From the NCBI RefSeq assembly GCF_011320225.1, contig NZ_JAAOEN010000012.1:62001-126000 (forward strand): 64,000 nucleotides of DNA, read 5' to 3'. A model generated the notes under the pieces. That model saw nothing but the letters and a program-made list of their open reading frames with translations, searched no databases and was not told the DNA's origin. Origin of the DNA: Phytoactinopolyspora limicola (GTDB taxonomy: Bacteria > Actinomycetota > Actinomycetes > Jiangellales > Jiangellaceae). A program made the translations under genes and the position numbers. The first letter of the stretch is position 1; each line of letters starts with the position of its first letter. This document shows, in pieces, positions 51,161 to 60,927 of this stretch.

Positions 51161-52270
51161 TTACTCGGCGGACGGGGCCGGGCCGGCCGGATCTTCGAGG
51201 ACGAGCGGCAACCCGAAGAGCCTGAAGCGGTGCGGCTCGAACGAAGTGATCGCCGCCACGGCTCCGCCCTCGATCCGCAACACGTCGATCACCTGCGCCC
51301 GATGGGCCCCCGGCAGGTCACGCGTCTCAGCAGCCACCGGGCGTTCGACGTAGTGCGCGACGGCCGGTTGGCAGTTCGCGGAGGTCACAACCGACCGCCA
51401 ACCCCCGAGATGGCCCGGCGTTCCTGGCGTGAAAACGTCCCGGGAGAACGAGACCAGGGCGTCGCGGCCGACAATCCACGCCGGATACGGCGGCATGGTC
51501 TGCACGACATCGTCCGCGAGCAACGACGCTAGTAGGTCCAGGTCGGCCCGCTCGTGCGCCTGGACATACCGCGCTACCAGTGCGTCCTCTTCAGGAGTCA
51601 ACGCCGAGGAGGTAGACCAGTCGTCGCGGCTCTTCGGCAGATGCTCGCGCATCGTCGCCCGAGCCCGCTGTAGCGCGCTCTTGACCGAGGCGACGCTGGT
51701 GTCCAGCAGCGCCGCTGTCTCCGCAGCAGACCACCCCAGCACGTCGCGGATGATCAGCGCGGCCCGCTGCCGGGGTGGCAGTTGTTGAATGGCGACGAGA
51801 AAGGCCAGCTCGACCGTCTCTCGTTCGACGGCTACCACGTCGGGCTCCACGTTGCTGGGGGCCCTCACGTCGAGCAGCCGATCCGGGTACGGCTGAAGCC
51901 AGGGTACGTGCACCGGTGGTTCCGCCACGGGCGCCCCGGCCAGCGGCGGTCCCTGGAATCGCCGCGGCCGACGGGACCGGGCGGTCAGGATGTCTAGGCA
52001 CGCGTTGGTAGCGATCCGGTATAACCACGCGCGGAAGGTGGACCGGCCGGCGTAGCTTCGCCGCCGCTTCCAGGCGCGTAGGAACGTCTCCTGCACGACG
52101 TCCTCGGCATCGTCGTACGACGCCAGCATCCGGTAACAGTGCACATGGAGTTCGCGCCGGTACCGCTCGACCAGGGTGGTGAACGCGGCTTCGTCGCCCG
52201 CCTGTGCGGCCGCGACCAGAGCCACCTCCCCTCCGACTGGCTCGGTGTTGTTGCGAACGTCGTCAGCCAT
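51161..52270 (-). CDS. ECF RNA polymerase sigma factor with SnoaL-like C-terminal domain
   Basis: A 369-residue sigma factor of the SigG/TIGR02960 type. Region 2 is LVERYRRELHVHCYRML with DDAEDVVQETFLRAWKRR; region 4 is LPPRQRAALIIRDVLGWSAAETA with VKSALQRARATMREHL. A SnoaL-like NTF2-fold domain (about 235-360) follows, which replaces an anti-sigma factor in this group by controlling activity itself. I start at ATG 52270 with GGAG upstream; GTG 52282 is possible. The DUF1579-like gene downstream may be in its regulon. Confidence 0.92.
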   Translation of the reverse strand: MADDVRNNTEPVGGEVALVAAAQAGDEAAFTTLVERYRRELHVHCYRMLASYDDAEDVVQETFLRAWKRRRSYAGRSTFRAWLYRIATNACLDILTARSRRPRRFQGPPLAGAPVAEPPVHVPWLQPYPDRLLDVRAPSNVEPDVVAVERETVELAFLVAIQQLPPRQRAALIIRDVLGWSAAETAALLDTSVASVKSALQRARATMREHLPKSRDDWSTSSALTPEEDALVARYVQAHERADLDLLASLLADDVVQTMPPYPAWIVGRDALVSFSRDVFTPGTPGHLGGWRSVVTSANCQPAVAHYVERPVAAETRDLPGAHRAQVIDVLRIEGGAVAAITSFEPHRFRLFGLPLVLEDPAGPAPSAE

Positions 52271-52376
52271 GATCGTCTCCACGCCTTGGTTCTCCCTCTA
52301 GTGTGTCGCGGCCCAGTGGTCCCCTGGTTATGACGGCGACACACAGCACAAGGAATCGGTGGCAGGTAACGGTCGT

Positions 52377-53513
52377 TCACGAACGAACCGGTGCGGCCAG
52401 CCGGGTAGCCGCCATGGGTACGGGAAACTCGACGGACTCGCCGAGGATCGCCCGGGCCAGCAGCCAGCCGGAATACGGCGCCAGCGTCAACCCCTGCGGC
52501 CCGAACCCGGTGGCCAACCACAAGCCTTCGACCCCTGGTGCGGGCCCAACGAGCGGCTCGCCGTCGCGGCTGGCCGGCCGCAGCCCGACCCTGACCTCCA
52601 GCCATTCCGCCTCGGATAGCCGCGGCACCACCCCGAACGCCTTGCGCAAGAGCATGTCGACGCCACCGGCGGTGACGCTGGCCGCATAACCGCTGTGGTC
52701 CTCGCGGGTGGCACCGATCACGATTCGATCGCCCGGGAACGAGAGCAGGTAGATACCTCCGAAAACGCTGACCACGGGAAGGTCGGATCCTCCGCCGGGC
52801 AGCCGCAGGTGCACGATCTGGCCCCGCTGAGGGTAGACCTGCGGGTCGAACCCCGTGGCACCGGCCAACGCACTCGACCACGCCCCCGCCGCCACCACCA
52901 CGTGGTCGGCCTCGAAGAGTCCGGCTGCGCAACGCACACCGGTCACCCGTGAATCGACAACGACCAGTTCACCCGTGGACTCGACGAAACGGGCGCCGCC
53001 GCGCCGTCCCAGAGTCACCAGGTGGTCCCGGACAACCCGTCCATCTACCCGCGCGACCTCCGGCAACCACACCGCGCCGAGTGCGGTCGACAAGAGTGGG
53101 AACCGACGACGCAGCTCAGAATGGTCGAGCAGTTCCGGTGAGCCGACCCCGGCCGTGCCATGTTCACGGATCAGCGACCCCGCCCGGTCCGTCACTTCGG
53201 CCAGCCGGCGTAGCTCGTCGTTGTCACGGGCGGCGATCAGCTCGCCGGTGGCGGCGTACGAATGTTCCGCCAGCCCACCCTCCACGAACTGCTCGACGAG
53301 CCGCACGTAGTGAGCGACGGCGGCGAACATCAACTCGCTCTTGGCCGCGCTGACCGGCTGGATGCCGACCGGGGTGATGATCCCGGCCCCGGCCGCCGTG
53401 GCCTGACCGGGCCGGGCATCATCCACCACCACGACGTCCGAGCCAGCTTTCGCCAGGTGATACGCAACACTAGCCCCGGCGATGCCGGATCCGATGACCA
53501 CTACTCTTGTCAC
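52377..53513 (-). CDS. FAD-dependent oxidoreductase (D-amino acid oxidase/glycine oxidase type)
   Basis: A 378-residue DAO-family flavoenzyme that oxidises an amine or amino acid. The FAD dinucleotide motif is VVVIGSGIAGASVAYHLA (residues 4-21), followed by DVVVVDDA. Later come DHVVVAAGAWSSALAG and the C-terminal GLWLATGFGPQGLTLAPYSG, typical of the family. No twin-arginine or secretion signal is present, so it is cytoplasmic. The substrate is unknown. It is divergent from the HdeD-like gene, with 205 bases between them. Confidence 0.88.
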   Translation of the reverse strand: MTRVVVIGSGIAGASVAYHLAKAGSDVVVVDDARPGQATAAGAGIITPVGIQPVSAAKSELMFAAVAHYVRLVEQFVEGGLAEHSYAATGELIAARDNDELRRLAEVTDRAGSLIREHGTAGVGSPELLDHSELRRRFPLLSTALGAVWLPEVARVDGRVVRDHLVTLGRRGGARFVESTGELVVVDSRVTGVRCAAGLFEADHVVVAAGAWSSALAGATGFDPQVYPQRGQIVHLRLPGGGSDLPVVSVFGGIYLLSFPGDRIVIGATREDHSGYAASVTAGGVDMLLRKAFGVVPRLSEAEWLEVRVGLRPASRDGEPLVGPAPGVEGLWLATGFGPQGLTLAPYSGWLLARAILGESVEFPVPMAATRLAAPVRS

Positions 53514-53718
53514 GTCTGCCCACCGTTCTCGTCGTCCTTACCCGTCGTCAGGCCCGTTCAAGTGTCGATCATTCACGAGCGGAGTGCGACTGCCACGCAC
53601 CGGGCCGGTCCTGGGTTCCCGATCCCGAAAAACCTCCAGACGGCGGCGTCGAACCGGCATAATCGACGGTCAGAGGTCACCGAATCCGCGAACCGGTGAG
53701 ATCGACGAGGTGGTCGAC

Positions 53719-54354
53719 ATGTCCGCTGACAATCCAATCAACGCCGGCGACACCACCGGCCGGCCGGCTGACCACACCTCCGCGTCAGGCTCCGCCGTCG
53801 GTCTGCTGCGGCGGTTCTTCGCCTTCAGCCTGCTCCGCGGCGCTGTCTACGTGGCGGTTGGTGTGCTCCTTCTCTTCGAGCCGACGTCCACCCTCACCTG
53901 GCTGATCTGGCTGTTCGCTATCGTCGTCGCGGTTCAGGGTGTCCTGCTCCTCATCGACGGATTACAACGCCGCGGCGACGGCACCGGGGTGTGGATCGTG
54001 TGGGTGACGGCCGGCGCGCTGAGCATCGTCGCTGGTGTAGTGGTGGCTGCCTGGCCCGACGCTACCGGGCTCGTGCTGCTGCGGTTGGTCGGTGTGTGGG
54101 CGCTCGTGGCCGGGATCATCGAGGTGGTTGGCGCACTCCGGCGGGGTGCTGAGCCCGGCCGGGAGTGGACGCTGTCGATCGGCCTACTCACGGCCGTCTT
54201 CGGGTTCGTTCTCCTGGTCAGATCCAACGAAGCCGTCGAGGTGATCAGTGTGTTGATCGCCCTCTACCTGCTGTTCACCGGGATCGTCATCATCATGTCC
54301 TCCCTGGCGGTACGCTCGGCCACCCAGCGGATCGCCGAAGGCTCCTCGACCTAG
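53719..54354 (+). CDS. HdeD-like (DUF308) membrane protein
   Basis: A 211-residue protein with six predicted helices in three hairpins, starting near FFAFSLLRGAVYVAVGVLLLF (about 31-51) and including LIWLFAIVVAVQGVLLLIDG, TAGALSIVAGVVVAAWP, RLVGVWALVAGIIEVVGAL and ISVLIALYLLFTGIVIIMSS. This is the DUF308 (HdeD) pattern; E. coli HdeD is linked to acid resistance but the molecular role is unknown. ATG 53719 has GAGGTGG upstream; the longer reading from 53482 overlaps the divergent gene. Confidence 0.85.
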   Translation: MSADNPINAGDTTGRPADHTSASGSAVGLLRRFFAFSLLRGAVYVAVGVLLLFEPTSTLTWLIWLFAIVVAVQGVLLLIDGLQRRGDGTGVWIVWVTAGALSIVAGVVVAAWPDATGLVLLRLVGVWALVAGIIEVVGALRRGAEPGREWTLSIGLLTAVFGFVLLVRSNEAVEVISVLIALYLLFTGIVIIMSSLAVRSATQRIAEGSST

Positions 54355-54391
54355 CTGCGCGCGCCCAACGCCCCTCGCCCTGCCCGTCACC

Positions 54392-54723
54392 ATGAGGAAG
54401 CTTGTGGTCAGCCGCGGCCGAACCACCGCAGTTGTCAGCGCAAGGGGGTTGGCCGATGGCCGCCCGCCCAGACGGACCGGCCGTGGCCACCACAAGGCGC
54501 CTTACTGCACCCTTCACGTCGGCACAAGGAGGCTTGTTGTCGCCCAGGCGACCATAAGGAGGCTTGTGGCGAGCCGGGATGCGCCACAAGGAGGCTTGTT
54601 GTTGCCCAGGTGGAGTTAGCGCACGGAGGGGAGCTAGTGCGTGATCGGAGTGACATCGGGGTCGCCAGAGCAACACCTTCGCCGCTCCGTCGTTGCACCA
54701 ACTCCACTCCGTGCACAAACTCC
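54392..54723. repeat. Mini-hairpin array and long imperfect inverted repeat
   Basis: The 421-base gap between the convergent HdeD-like and ctaB genes has no evident gene. ACAAGGAGGCTTGT, itself a 5-bp hairpin, occurs at 54524-54537 and 54586-54599, with a variant (ATAAGG...) at 54554-54567, about 30-32 bases apart. Weaker copies are at 54392-54405 and 54492-54505. Next, 54612-54640 pairs with 54695-54723 (24 of 29 positions). The long hairpin is a plausible two-way terminator; the role of the array is unknown. Confidence 0.75.
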
Positions 54724-54775
54724 GGCCCACGGGCAGCAGCCACAAAGAAGCCAACCGCCTACCGGAACGGTAGCG

Positions 54776-55723
54776 TCAGCCGAAGATCAACACGTCGGCC
54801 ATCACGGCGACGAACACCACCGTCAGGTAGGTGATGGAGCCGTGAAACACCCGCATGGCTTTGAGTCCGGCCAGGGTGTCGTCACGGCGAGCCAGCAGGT
54901 GCAGCCGGTGCGCCTCGACCAGGAACCACCCGGCGGCCAGCACCGCCCCGACGCCGTAGAGCCAGCTCAGACTAGCCACCGGCCACAGCAGCAACGACGT
55001 AACTACCATGGCCCAGGAGTACGCGAGAATCTGCAACGCCACCGTCCGCGCCGGCGCCACGACGGGCAGCATCGGCACCCCGGCCCGCTCGTAGTCTTCG
55101 CGGTAACGCATGGCCAATGGCCAGTAATGCGGTGGCGTCCAGAAGAACACGATCAGGAACAGCAACACAGGCGGCCAGTCGAGGCTGCCGGTCACGGCCG
55201 ACCAGCCGATCAGGGTGGGCAGGCAGCCGGCCACCCCGCCCCAGACGATGTTCTGCGTCGTGCGGCGCTTGAGCAGGACGGTGTAGACGAGGACGTAGAA
55301 CAGGTTGGCCGCTGCGGTCAGCCCCGCGGCGAGCGGGTTAACCCAGACCACCATCATCGTGACGGCCAGGGCCAGCAAGACGGAGGCGAACGCGAAACCG
55401 GCTTGAGGTGAGATCGCGGCCACGGCGACCGGACGGCGGCGGGTCCGGTGCATGACGGCGTCGATGTCGCGTTCGAGCACCTGGTTGAAGGCGTGTGCGC
55501 TGCCGGCGGCGAGGGTGCCACCCAGCAAGGTGACCGCTACGAGCCCGAGTGGTGGTAGCCCACGCTCGGCCAACACCATGGCCGGCACCGTGGTGATGAG
55601 CAGCAGCTCAACCACCCGGAGCTTCATCAACGACACATAGGCTCGGGCAGTGTCCTGCCAGGTCAACGGCCGATGCACGGCGCGCGCAGAGTCTACGCGT
55701 TGCTCGACGGCCGTCACGATCAT
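54776..55723 (-). CDS. ctaB: Protoheme IX farnesyltransferase (heme O synthase) CtaB
   Basis: A 315-residue polytopic membrane prenyltransferase of the UbiA type that makes heme O, the substrate of CtaA. The first Asp-rich motif is NQVLERDIDAVMHRTRRRP (about 80-98), and RYREDYERAGVPMLPVV (about 200-216) carries the second. About eight to nine hydrophobic helices surround them. ATG 55723 is used; a TTG two codons upstream is possible. It is divergent from tkt, the arrangement usual in actinobacteria. Confidence 0.94.
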   Translation of the reverse strand: MIVTAVEQRVDSARAVHRPLTWQDTARAYVSLMKLRVVELLLITTVPAMVLAERGLPPLGLVAVTLLGGTLAAGSAHAFNQVLERDIDAVMHRTRRRPVAVAAISPQAGFAFASVLLALAVTMMVVWVNPLAAGLTAAANLFYVLVYTVLLKRRTTQNIVWGGVAGCLPTLIGWSAVTGSLDWPPVLLFLIVFFWTPPHYWPLAMRYREDYERAGVPMLPVVAPARTVALQILAYSWAMVVTSLLLWPVASLSWLYGVGAVLAAGWFLVEAHRLHLLARRDDTLAGLKAMRVFHGSITYLTVVFVAVMADVLIFG

Positions 55724-55963
55724 CCTCAACTGTGGTCAGGGATACATACGGCGGGCGAAACATCCGCCGTAGTTGCTCGGTTGAGTCTACCGGGAGGCCG
55801 ATACAGACCGAGCGACCGGGGAAGGTGTGGTGACCGACACCTGCGACCTCTGTCGAGAATCCGCTACGTGGAGCACTAGGCTCGACGTCGAGACGCACGC
55901 CGGCACCGGGCGCCAGCCTTCCAACCGTCTGGTCGAAACCTGATCGAAAGGGGCAACCCCATA

Positions 55964-58060
55964 GTGAACACCACCATTGCCCATGACGCTAGTCCCCCGT
56001 GGTCCGACGTCGACGGCCACGCCGTGGACACAGTCAGGCTGCTCGCGATGGACGCGGTGGAGAAGGCCGGGCACGGCCATCCGGGGACGGCCATGAGCCT
56101 CGCGCCGGTCGCGTACACGTTGTACCAACGGGTCCTGCGCCACGACCCGTCCGATCCGGCGTGGCTGGGCCGCGACCGCTTCGTGTTGTCGGCCGGACAC
56201 AGCAGCCTCACCCAGTACATTCAGCTGTACCTCGCCGGCTACAACGTCACTCTCGACGACCTCAAGTCGTTCCGCACCTGGGGCTCGAACACGCCGGGCC
56301 ACCCCGAGTACGGCCACACCGATGGCGTGGAGGTCACCACGGGGCCGCTCGGGTCGGGGTTCGGCACCGCCGTGGGTATGGCTTTCGCCGCCCGGCGGGT
56401 GCGTGGCCTGTTGGATCCCGACGCCGCGCCGGGTGAGAGCGTCTTCGATCACCATGTCTACGTCATCGCCTCTGACGGCGACCTCCAGGAGGGGGTCTCC
56501 AGCGAGGCCAGCTCCCTGGCCGGCACCCAGGAGCTCGGCAACCTGGTGGTGCTGTGGGATGACAACAAGATCTCCATCGAGGACGACACCAGCATCGCCT
56601 TCACCGAAGACACCGTCGCCCGCTACGAGGCTTACGGCTGGCACACCCAGGTGGTCGACTTCACGGTCACCGGCGAGTACCGGGAAGACCCCCAGGCGAT
56701 TCTCGACGCGCTCGAGGCGGCGAAGGCGGTCACCGACCGGCCCTCGTTCATCGCGGTGCGCACGATCATCGGCTGGCCGGCGCCGAACAAGCAGAACACC
56801 GGAGCCATCCACGGCTCGGCGCTCGGCGCGGACGAGGTCGCGGCCACGAAGCAGATCTTGGGCGCCGACCCAAGCAAGAGCTTCGACGTGGCCGACGACG
56901 TCCTGGCGCACACCCGGCAGGCGATCGACCGGGGCAAGGCTCTCCGGGCCGCATGGGAGGAGCGGTATTCCGCATGGCGATCGGCCAACCCGGAGCGCGC
57001 CGAACTGTTGGACCGGCTGAGCAAACGTGAGCTGCCTGACGGATGGGCCGACGCCGTTCCGGAGTTCGCGGCCGACGCGAAGGGCATGGCCACCCGGGCC
57101 GCCTCAGGGAAGGTCATCAACGCGATCGCCCCGGTGCTGCCCGAGCTGTGGGGAGGTTCGGCCGACCTCGCCGGCTCGAACAACACGACCATCACCGGTG
57201 AGCCGAGCTTCCTGCCGGAGAAACGTTCCAGCCAGATGTTCCCCGGGCACCCGTACGGGCGCACGTTGCACTTCGGGGTACGCGAATTCGCCGCCGGCCT
57301 GGTCTCCAACGGGATCGCCCTCAACGGGCTGACTCGCCCCTACGCGGCCACCTTCCTGGTGTTCAGCGACTACCAGCGGGCGGCGGTCCGGTTGGCGGCG
57401 TTGCAGCAGATCCCGACGACGTTCGTCTGGACCCACGACTCCATCGGGCTCGGCGAGGACGGCCCCACCCACCAGCCGGTGGAGCACCTGTCGGCGTTGC
57501 GCGCCATGCCCGGTTTCGACGTGGTACGCCCGGCCGACGCGAACGAGACGGCCGTGGCGTGGCGGACCATCATGGAACGCAGCCACCGGCCCGCCGGGCT
57601 CGCGCTCACCCGACAGGGGGTGCCGATCTTCGACCGTTCGGTCTACGGCTCGGCTGAGGGTGTCGCGCGCGGGGCCTACGTGTTCGCCGAGGCCGAGGGT
57701 GGTACCCCAGCGGTGCTGATCATGGCGACCGGTTCGGAGCTTCAGCTCGCGGTCGAGGCACGCGAACAGTTGCAGGCCGAGGGGATCGCTACCCGTGTCG
57801 TCTCGTTCCCGTCGCACGAATGGTTCGACGAGCAAAGCGACGAGTACAAGGAGTCGGTGCTGCCGTCGGCTGTCCGCGCCCGGGTATCGGTCGAGGCCGG
57901 AGTGGCCATGAGCTGGCATCGTTTCCTCGGCGACGCCGGCCGTGCGGTGAGCCTCGAACACTTTGGTGCGTCGGCCGACTACAAGACGCTGTACCGCGAG
58001 TTCGGGTTGACCGCCGACGCGGTCGTCGCCGCCGCCAAGGGCTCCATCGCCGCCCTGTAG
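55964..58060 (+). CDS. tkt: Transketolase
   Basis: A 698-residue thiamine-diphosphate enzyme that moves two-carbon units in the pentose phosphate pathway. Landmarks are [14 protein letters not shown] (about 35-48), [29 protein letters not shown], the ThDP motif [18 protein letters not shown] and the Mg-binding WDDNKISI. Later come [17 protein letters not shown] and [23 protein letters not shown] 55964 is the start, preceded by AAAGGGG. It begins the operon tkt-tal-pgi-zwf-opcA-pgl. Confidence 0.97.
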   Translation: MNTTIAHDASPPWSDVDGHAVDTVRLLAMDAVEKAGHGHPGTAMSLAPVAYTLYQRVLRHDPSDPAWLGRDRFVLSAGHSSLTQYIQLYLAGYNVTLDDLKSFRTWGSNTPGHPEYGHTDGVEVTTGPLGSGFGTAVGMAFAARRVRGLLDPDAAPGESVFDHHVYVIASDGDLQEGVSSEASSLAGTQELGNLVVLWDDNKISIEDDTSIAFTEDTVARYEAYGWHTQVVDFTVTGEYREDPQAILDALEAAKAVTDRPSFIAVRTIIGWPAPNKQNTGAIHGSALGADEVAATKQILGADPSKSFDVADDVLAHTRQAIDRGKALRAAWEERYSAWRSANPERAELLDRLSKRELPDGWADAVPEFAADAKGMATRAASGKVINAIAPVLPELWGGSADLAGSNNTTITGEPSFLPEKRSSQMFPGHPYGRTLHFGVREFAAGLVSNGIALNGLTRPYAATFLVFSDYQRAAVRLAALQQIPTTFVWTHDSIGLGEDGPTHQPVEHLSALRAMPGFDVVRPADANETAVAWRTIMERSHRPAGLALTRQGVPIFDRSVYGSAEGVARGAYVFAEAEGGTPAVLIMATGSELQLAVEAREQLQAEGIATRVVSFPSHEWFDEQSDEYKESVLPSAVRARVSVEAGVAMSWHRFLGDAGRAVSLEHFGASADYKTLYREFGLTADAVVAAAKGSIAAL

Positions 58061-58094
58061 ACCTACCTCTGAACCAGCAACGGAGCTGACCACC

Positions 58095-59213
58095 ATGACA
58101 GACACCACACCGGCCCCCCTGGCCCAGCTCTCCGCCGCCGGCGTCGCCGTTTGGCTGGACGATCTCTCGCGAGACCGGCTCACCACCGGCAACCTCCAGT
58201 GGCTGATCGACGAGCGCGACGTCGTCGGCGTGACCACCAATCCGTCCATCTTCCAGGCCGCCATCAGCAAGAGCAGCCTGTACGACGACGACCTCCGCGA
58301 GCAAGCCGCCGCCGGCGCCGATGCCGACGCCACCGTCCGGCAGCTGACCACCGACGACGTCCGCACCGCCGCCGACGTTCTGGCGCCCGTCGCCACCCGC
58401 ACCGGCGGCCAGGATGGTCGGGTCTCCATCGAGGTGGATCCCCGGCTGGCTCACGACACCGAGGGCACCGTCGCGCAAGCCCGTGAGCTGTGGGACATCG
58501 TCGACCGACCCAACGTCTTCATCAAGATCCCGGCCACCGAGGCTGGCTTGCCGGCCATCACGGCCACGATCGCGGCCGGCATCAGCGTCAACGTGACCCT
58601 GATCTTCTCGATCGAGCGCTACCGCGCGGTGATGGACGCCTACCAGGCTGGCCTCGAACAGCGGCTGGCGGCGGGTGAGTCGCTGGATGGCATCGCGTCG
58701 GTGGCGTCGTTCTTCATCAGCCGGGTCGACTCGGAGATCGACAAACGACTGGCCGCGATCGGCTCCGACGATGCGCAGCAGCTGAAGGGAAAGGCCGCGG
58801 TGGCCAACGCCCGACTCGCGTATGCGGCCTACGAAGAGGTGGTGGCGGCCGATCGGTGGCGGCGCCTCGAGTCCGCCGGGGCAGCCCGGCAGCGTCCGCT
58901 GTGGGCGTCGACGTCGACGAAGGATCCGGAGTACCCAGACACCCTCTACGTGACGGAGCTGGTGGCGCCCGACACGGTCAACACCATGCCTGAGGCGACC
59001 CTCGAGGCGACCGCTGATCACGGTGTCATCACTGGCGACACGGTTCGTCCGCACTACGACGACGCCCGCAGTGTACTGGAAGCCATCCAAGCCGCCGGCG
59101 TCGACCTGGATGATGCCACCCAGGTCCTCGAAGCCGAAGGTGTCGAGAAGTTCATCGACAGTTGGAATGATTTGTTGCAGTCGGTCAACGGGAAGTTGGA
59201 GGCGGCGAAGTGA
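58095..59213 (+). CDS. tal: Transaldolase
   Basis: A 372-residue transaldolase of the actinobacterial long type, transferring dihydroxyacetone units. Family motifs are [13 protein letters not shown] (about 47-59) and the Schiff-base lysine in [15 protein letters not shown] (about 142). Then come [14 protein letters not shown] and [17 protein letters not shown], and the C-terminal [17 protein letters not shown]. It starts 34 bases after tkt. Its last 17 bases form the start of a 42-bp sequence that is repeated just before pgi. Confidence 0.97.
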   Translation: MTDTTPAPLAQLSAAGVAVWLDDLSRDRLTTGNLQWLIDERDVVGVTTNPSIFQAAISKSSLYDDDLREQAAAGADADATVRQLTTDDVRTAADVLAPVATRTGGQDGRVSIEVDPRLAHDTEGTVAQARELWDIVDRPNVFIKIPATEAGLPAITATIAAGISVNVTLIFSIERYRAVMDAYQAGLEQRLAAGESLDGIASVASFFISRVDSEIDKRLAAIGSDDAQQLKGKAAVANARLAYAAYEEVVAADRWRRLESAGAARQRPLWASTSTKDPEYPDTLYVTELVAPDTVNTMPEATLEATADHGVITGDTVRPHYDDARSVLEAIQAAGVDLDDATQVLEAEGVEKFIDSWNDLLQSVNGKLEAAK

Positions 59214-59333
59214 CGAGCGAGCGGAGTGGTCGCGACGAGGGACGAGGAGCGCCCGCGGAGCGAGCGAGGACCGGAGCGCCGACCATCGGACTGGAGGCGG
59301 CGAAGTGACGAGCGAGCGGAGTGGTCGCGACGA
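59197..59333 (+). repeat. 42-bp direct repeat at the tal-pgi junction
   Basis: An identical 42-base sequence occurs at 59197-59238 and 59292-59333. It begins TGGAGGCGGCGAAGTGACG. The first copy contains the tal stop codon. The second provides the GGAGG and GTG start of pgi and its first codons. The 53 bases in between are a related run of GACGAG/GAGCG motifs. Confidence 0.92.
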
Positions 59334-60927
59334 AGTGACGAGCGAGCTCGCGGTGGTCACCCACGGTCTGGACATCGGTGGCATCGTCGATGAGTTGATC
59401 GACGCCAAGATCGCTTCGCGGATCGCGGCGAAAGATGCCACCTTGTGGGGCGCCGACGCCGAGGCGGAGGCGCCGATCCGGCTGGGCTGGACCGATCTGC
59501 ATGAAACCTCGCGTCCGCTGCTCGCCGAGATCGAGGCGTTGCAGGCGGAGTTGCGCGCTGATGGGCTCGATCGGATCGTGTTGGCCGGCATGGGTGGGTC
59601 GTCGCTGGCCCCGGAGGTCATCACCGCCACGGCGGGGGTCGAGCTCACCATCCTCGATACCACCGACCCCGCGTCCGTGCGCCGGGCGCTGGACGACCGG
59701 ATCGAGCGCACTGTCCTGGTGGTGTCCAGCAAGTCGGGGTCGACGGTCGAGACCGACAGCCAACGCCGGGTGTTCGAGGCCGCTTTCACCGCGGCCGGCA
59801 TCGATGCCGCGTCGCGTATCGTCGCCGTCACCGATCCGGGTTCGGCGCTGGCCGAACACGCTAAGCAGGCCGGCTACCGGCGGCTGTTCTTGGCTGACTC
59901 CCTGGTCGGTGGCCGGTACTCCGCGTTGACCGCGTTCGGCCTGGTGCCGAGTGCACTTGCCGGGGCCGATGTCGCGGCGTTGCTGGACGAGGCGGCCGCC
60001 GCCGCGAACGCCTTACGCCAGGATGCTCTGGGCAATCCGGCGCTGGTGCTCGGCGCGGCGCTGGGCGGCGGGAAGGACGCGGGACGCGACAAGGTGGCTA
60101 TCGCCGACGCCGGTTCGGGCATCGTGGGTTTCGCCGACTGGGCGGAGCAGCTGATCGCGGAGTCGACGGGCAAGCTGGGTACGGGTGTGTTGCCGGTCGC
60201 GGCCGTCGCGGGTGACCCGGAGATCGCGCAGGCCCCGGCCGACGTGCTGCCCGCGCTGGTGGGCTCCCCGTCGAGTACGCCGGAGCGCAGCGTCGTCGTC
60301 AGTGGACCGTTGGGTGCGCAGTTCTTGCTGTGGGAGTACGCCACGGCGATCGCCGGGCGGCTTCTCGGGATCAACCCGTTCGACCAGCCCGACGTCGAGA
60401 GCGCCAAGGTGGCGGCCCGTGGCTTGCTGGACGCTACGCCGCAACCGGAGCCGCCCGCTTTCACCGACGGCGGCGTCGAGGTCCGTGGATCCGCGGGTCT
60501 GCTTGATGGTGTCAGTTCGCTCGACGGAGCGGTCGAAGCGCTCCTGAGTCAACTGGCCGAGGGCGGGTACCTCGCGGTGATGGCCTATCTGGACCGCGAA
60601 GGAGCGGACGCCGGACTCGCGGAGGTGCGGGTGCCGTTGGCGCGCCGCACCGGGCGTCCGACGACGTTCGGCTGGGGGCCACGGTTTTTGCATTCCACCG
60701 GCCAGTATCACAAGGGTGGACCACCGCAGGGGGTGTTCTTGCAGGTCACCGGCGCCAGCGTCGATGACGTCGAGATCCCGGACCGGCCGTTTACGTTCGG
60801 TGAGTTGATCACGGCGCAGGCCGCTGGTGACGCACAAGTGCTGGCTGATCACGGCCGGCCGGTGCTGCGGCTCCACCTCACCGACCGGGCTGCCGGGGTC
60901 GCCAGGCTGCGCGAGGTTCTGGCGTGA
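59305..60927 (+). CDS. pgi: Glucose-6-phosphate isomerase
   Basis: A 540-residue SIS-fold isomerase interconverting glucose 6-phosphate and fructose 6-phosphate, of the actinobacterial tal-linked type. Sugar-phosphate-binding motifs are VLAGMGGSSLAPEVI, VVSSKSGSTVETDSQ and VAVTDPGSAL. FLADSLVGGRYSALTAFGLV is the catalytic region and FLHSTGQYHKGGPPQGVF lies near the C terminus. GTG 59305 has GGAGG 7 bases upstream; both lie in the second copy of the 42-bp repeat. A second GTG at 59335 is possible. The zwf start overlaps its stop (GTGA). Confidence 0.95.
   Translation: MTSERSGRDEVTSELAVVTHGLDIGGIVDELIDAKIASRIAAKDATLWGADAEAEAPIRLGWTDLHETSRPLLAEIEALQAELRADGLDRIVLAGMGGSSLAPEVITATAGVELTILDTTDPASVRRALDDRIERTVLVVSSKSGSTVETDSQRRVFEAAFTAAGIDAASRIVAVTDPGSALAEHAKQAGYRRLFLADSLVGGRYSALTAFGLVPSALAGADVAALLDEAAAAANALRQDALGNPALVLGAALGGGKDAGRDKVAIADAGSGIVGFADWAEQLIAESTGKLGTGVLPVAAVAGDPEIAQAPADVLPALVGSPSSTPERSVVVSGPLGAQFLLWEYATAIAGRLLGINPFDQPDVESAKVAARGLLDATPQPEPPAFTDGGVEVRGSAGLLDGVSSLDGAVEALLSQLAEGGYLAVMAYLDREGADAGLAEVRVPLARRTGRPTTFGWGPRFLHSTGQYHKGGPPQGVFLQVTGASVDDVEIPDRPFTFGELITAQAAGDAQVLADHGRPVLRLHLTDRAAGVARLREVLA

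Noticed and set aside
57789-59831. 680-codon minus-strand frame across tkt, tal and pgi
   Set aside because: Spans three clear genes on the other strand; composition is typical of a GC-rich shadow frame.
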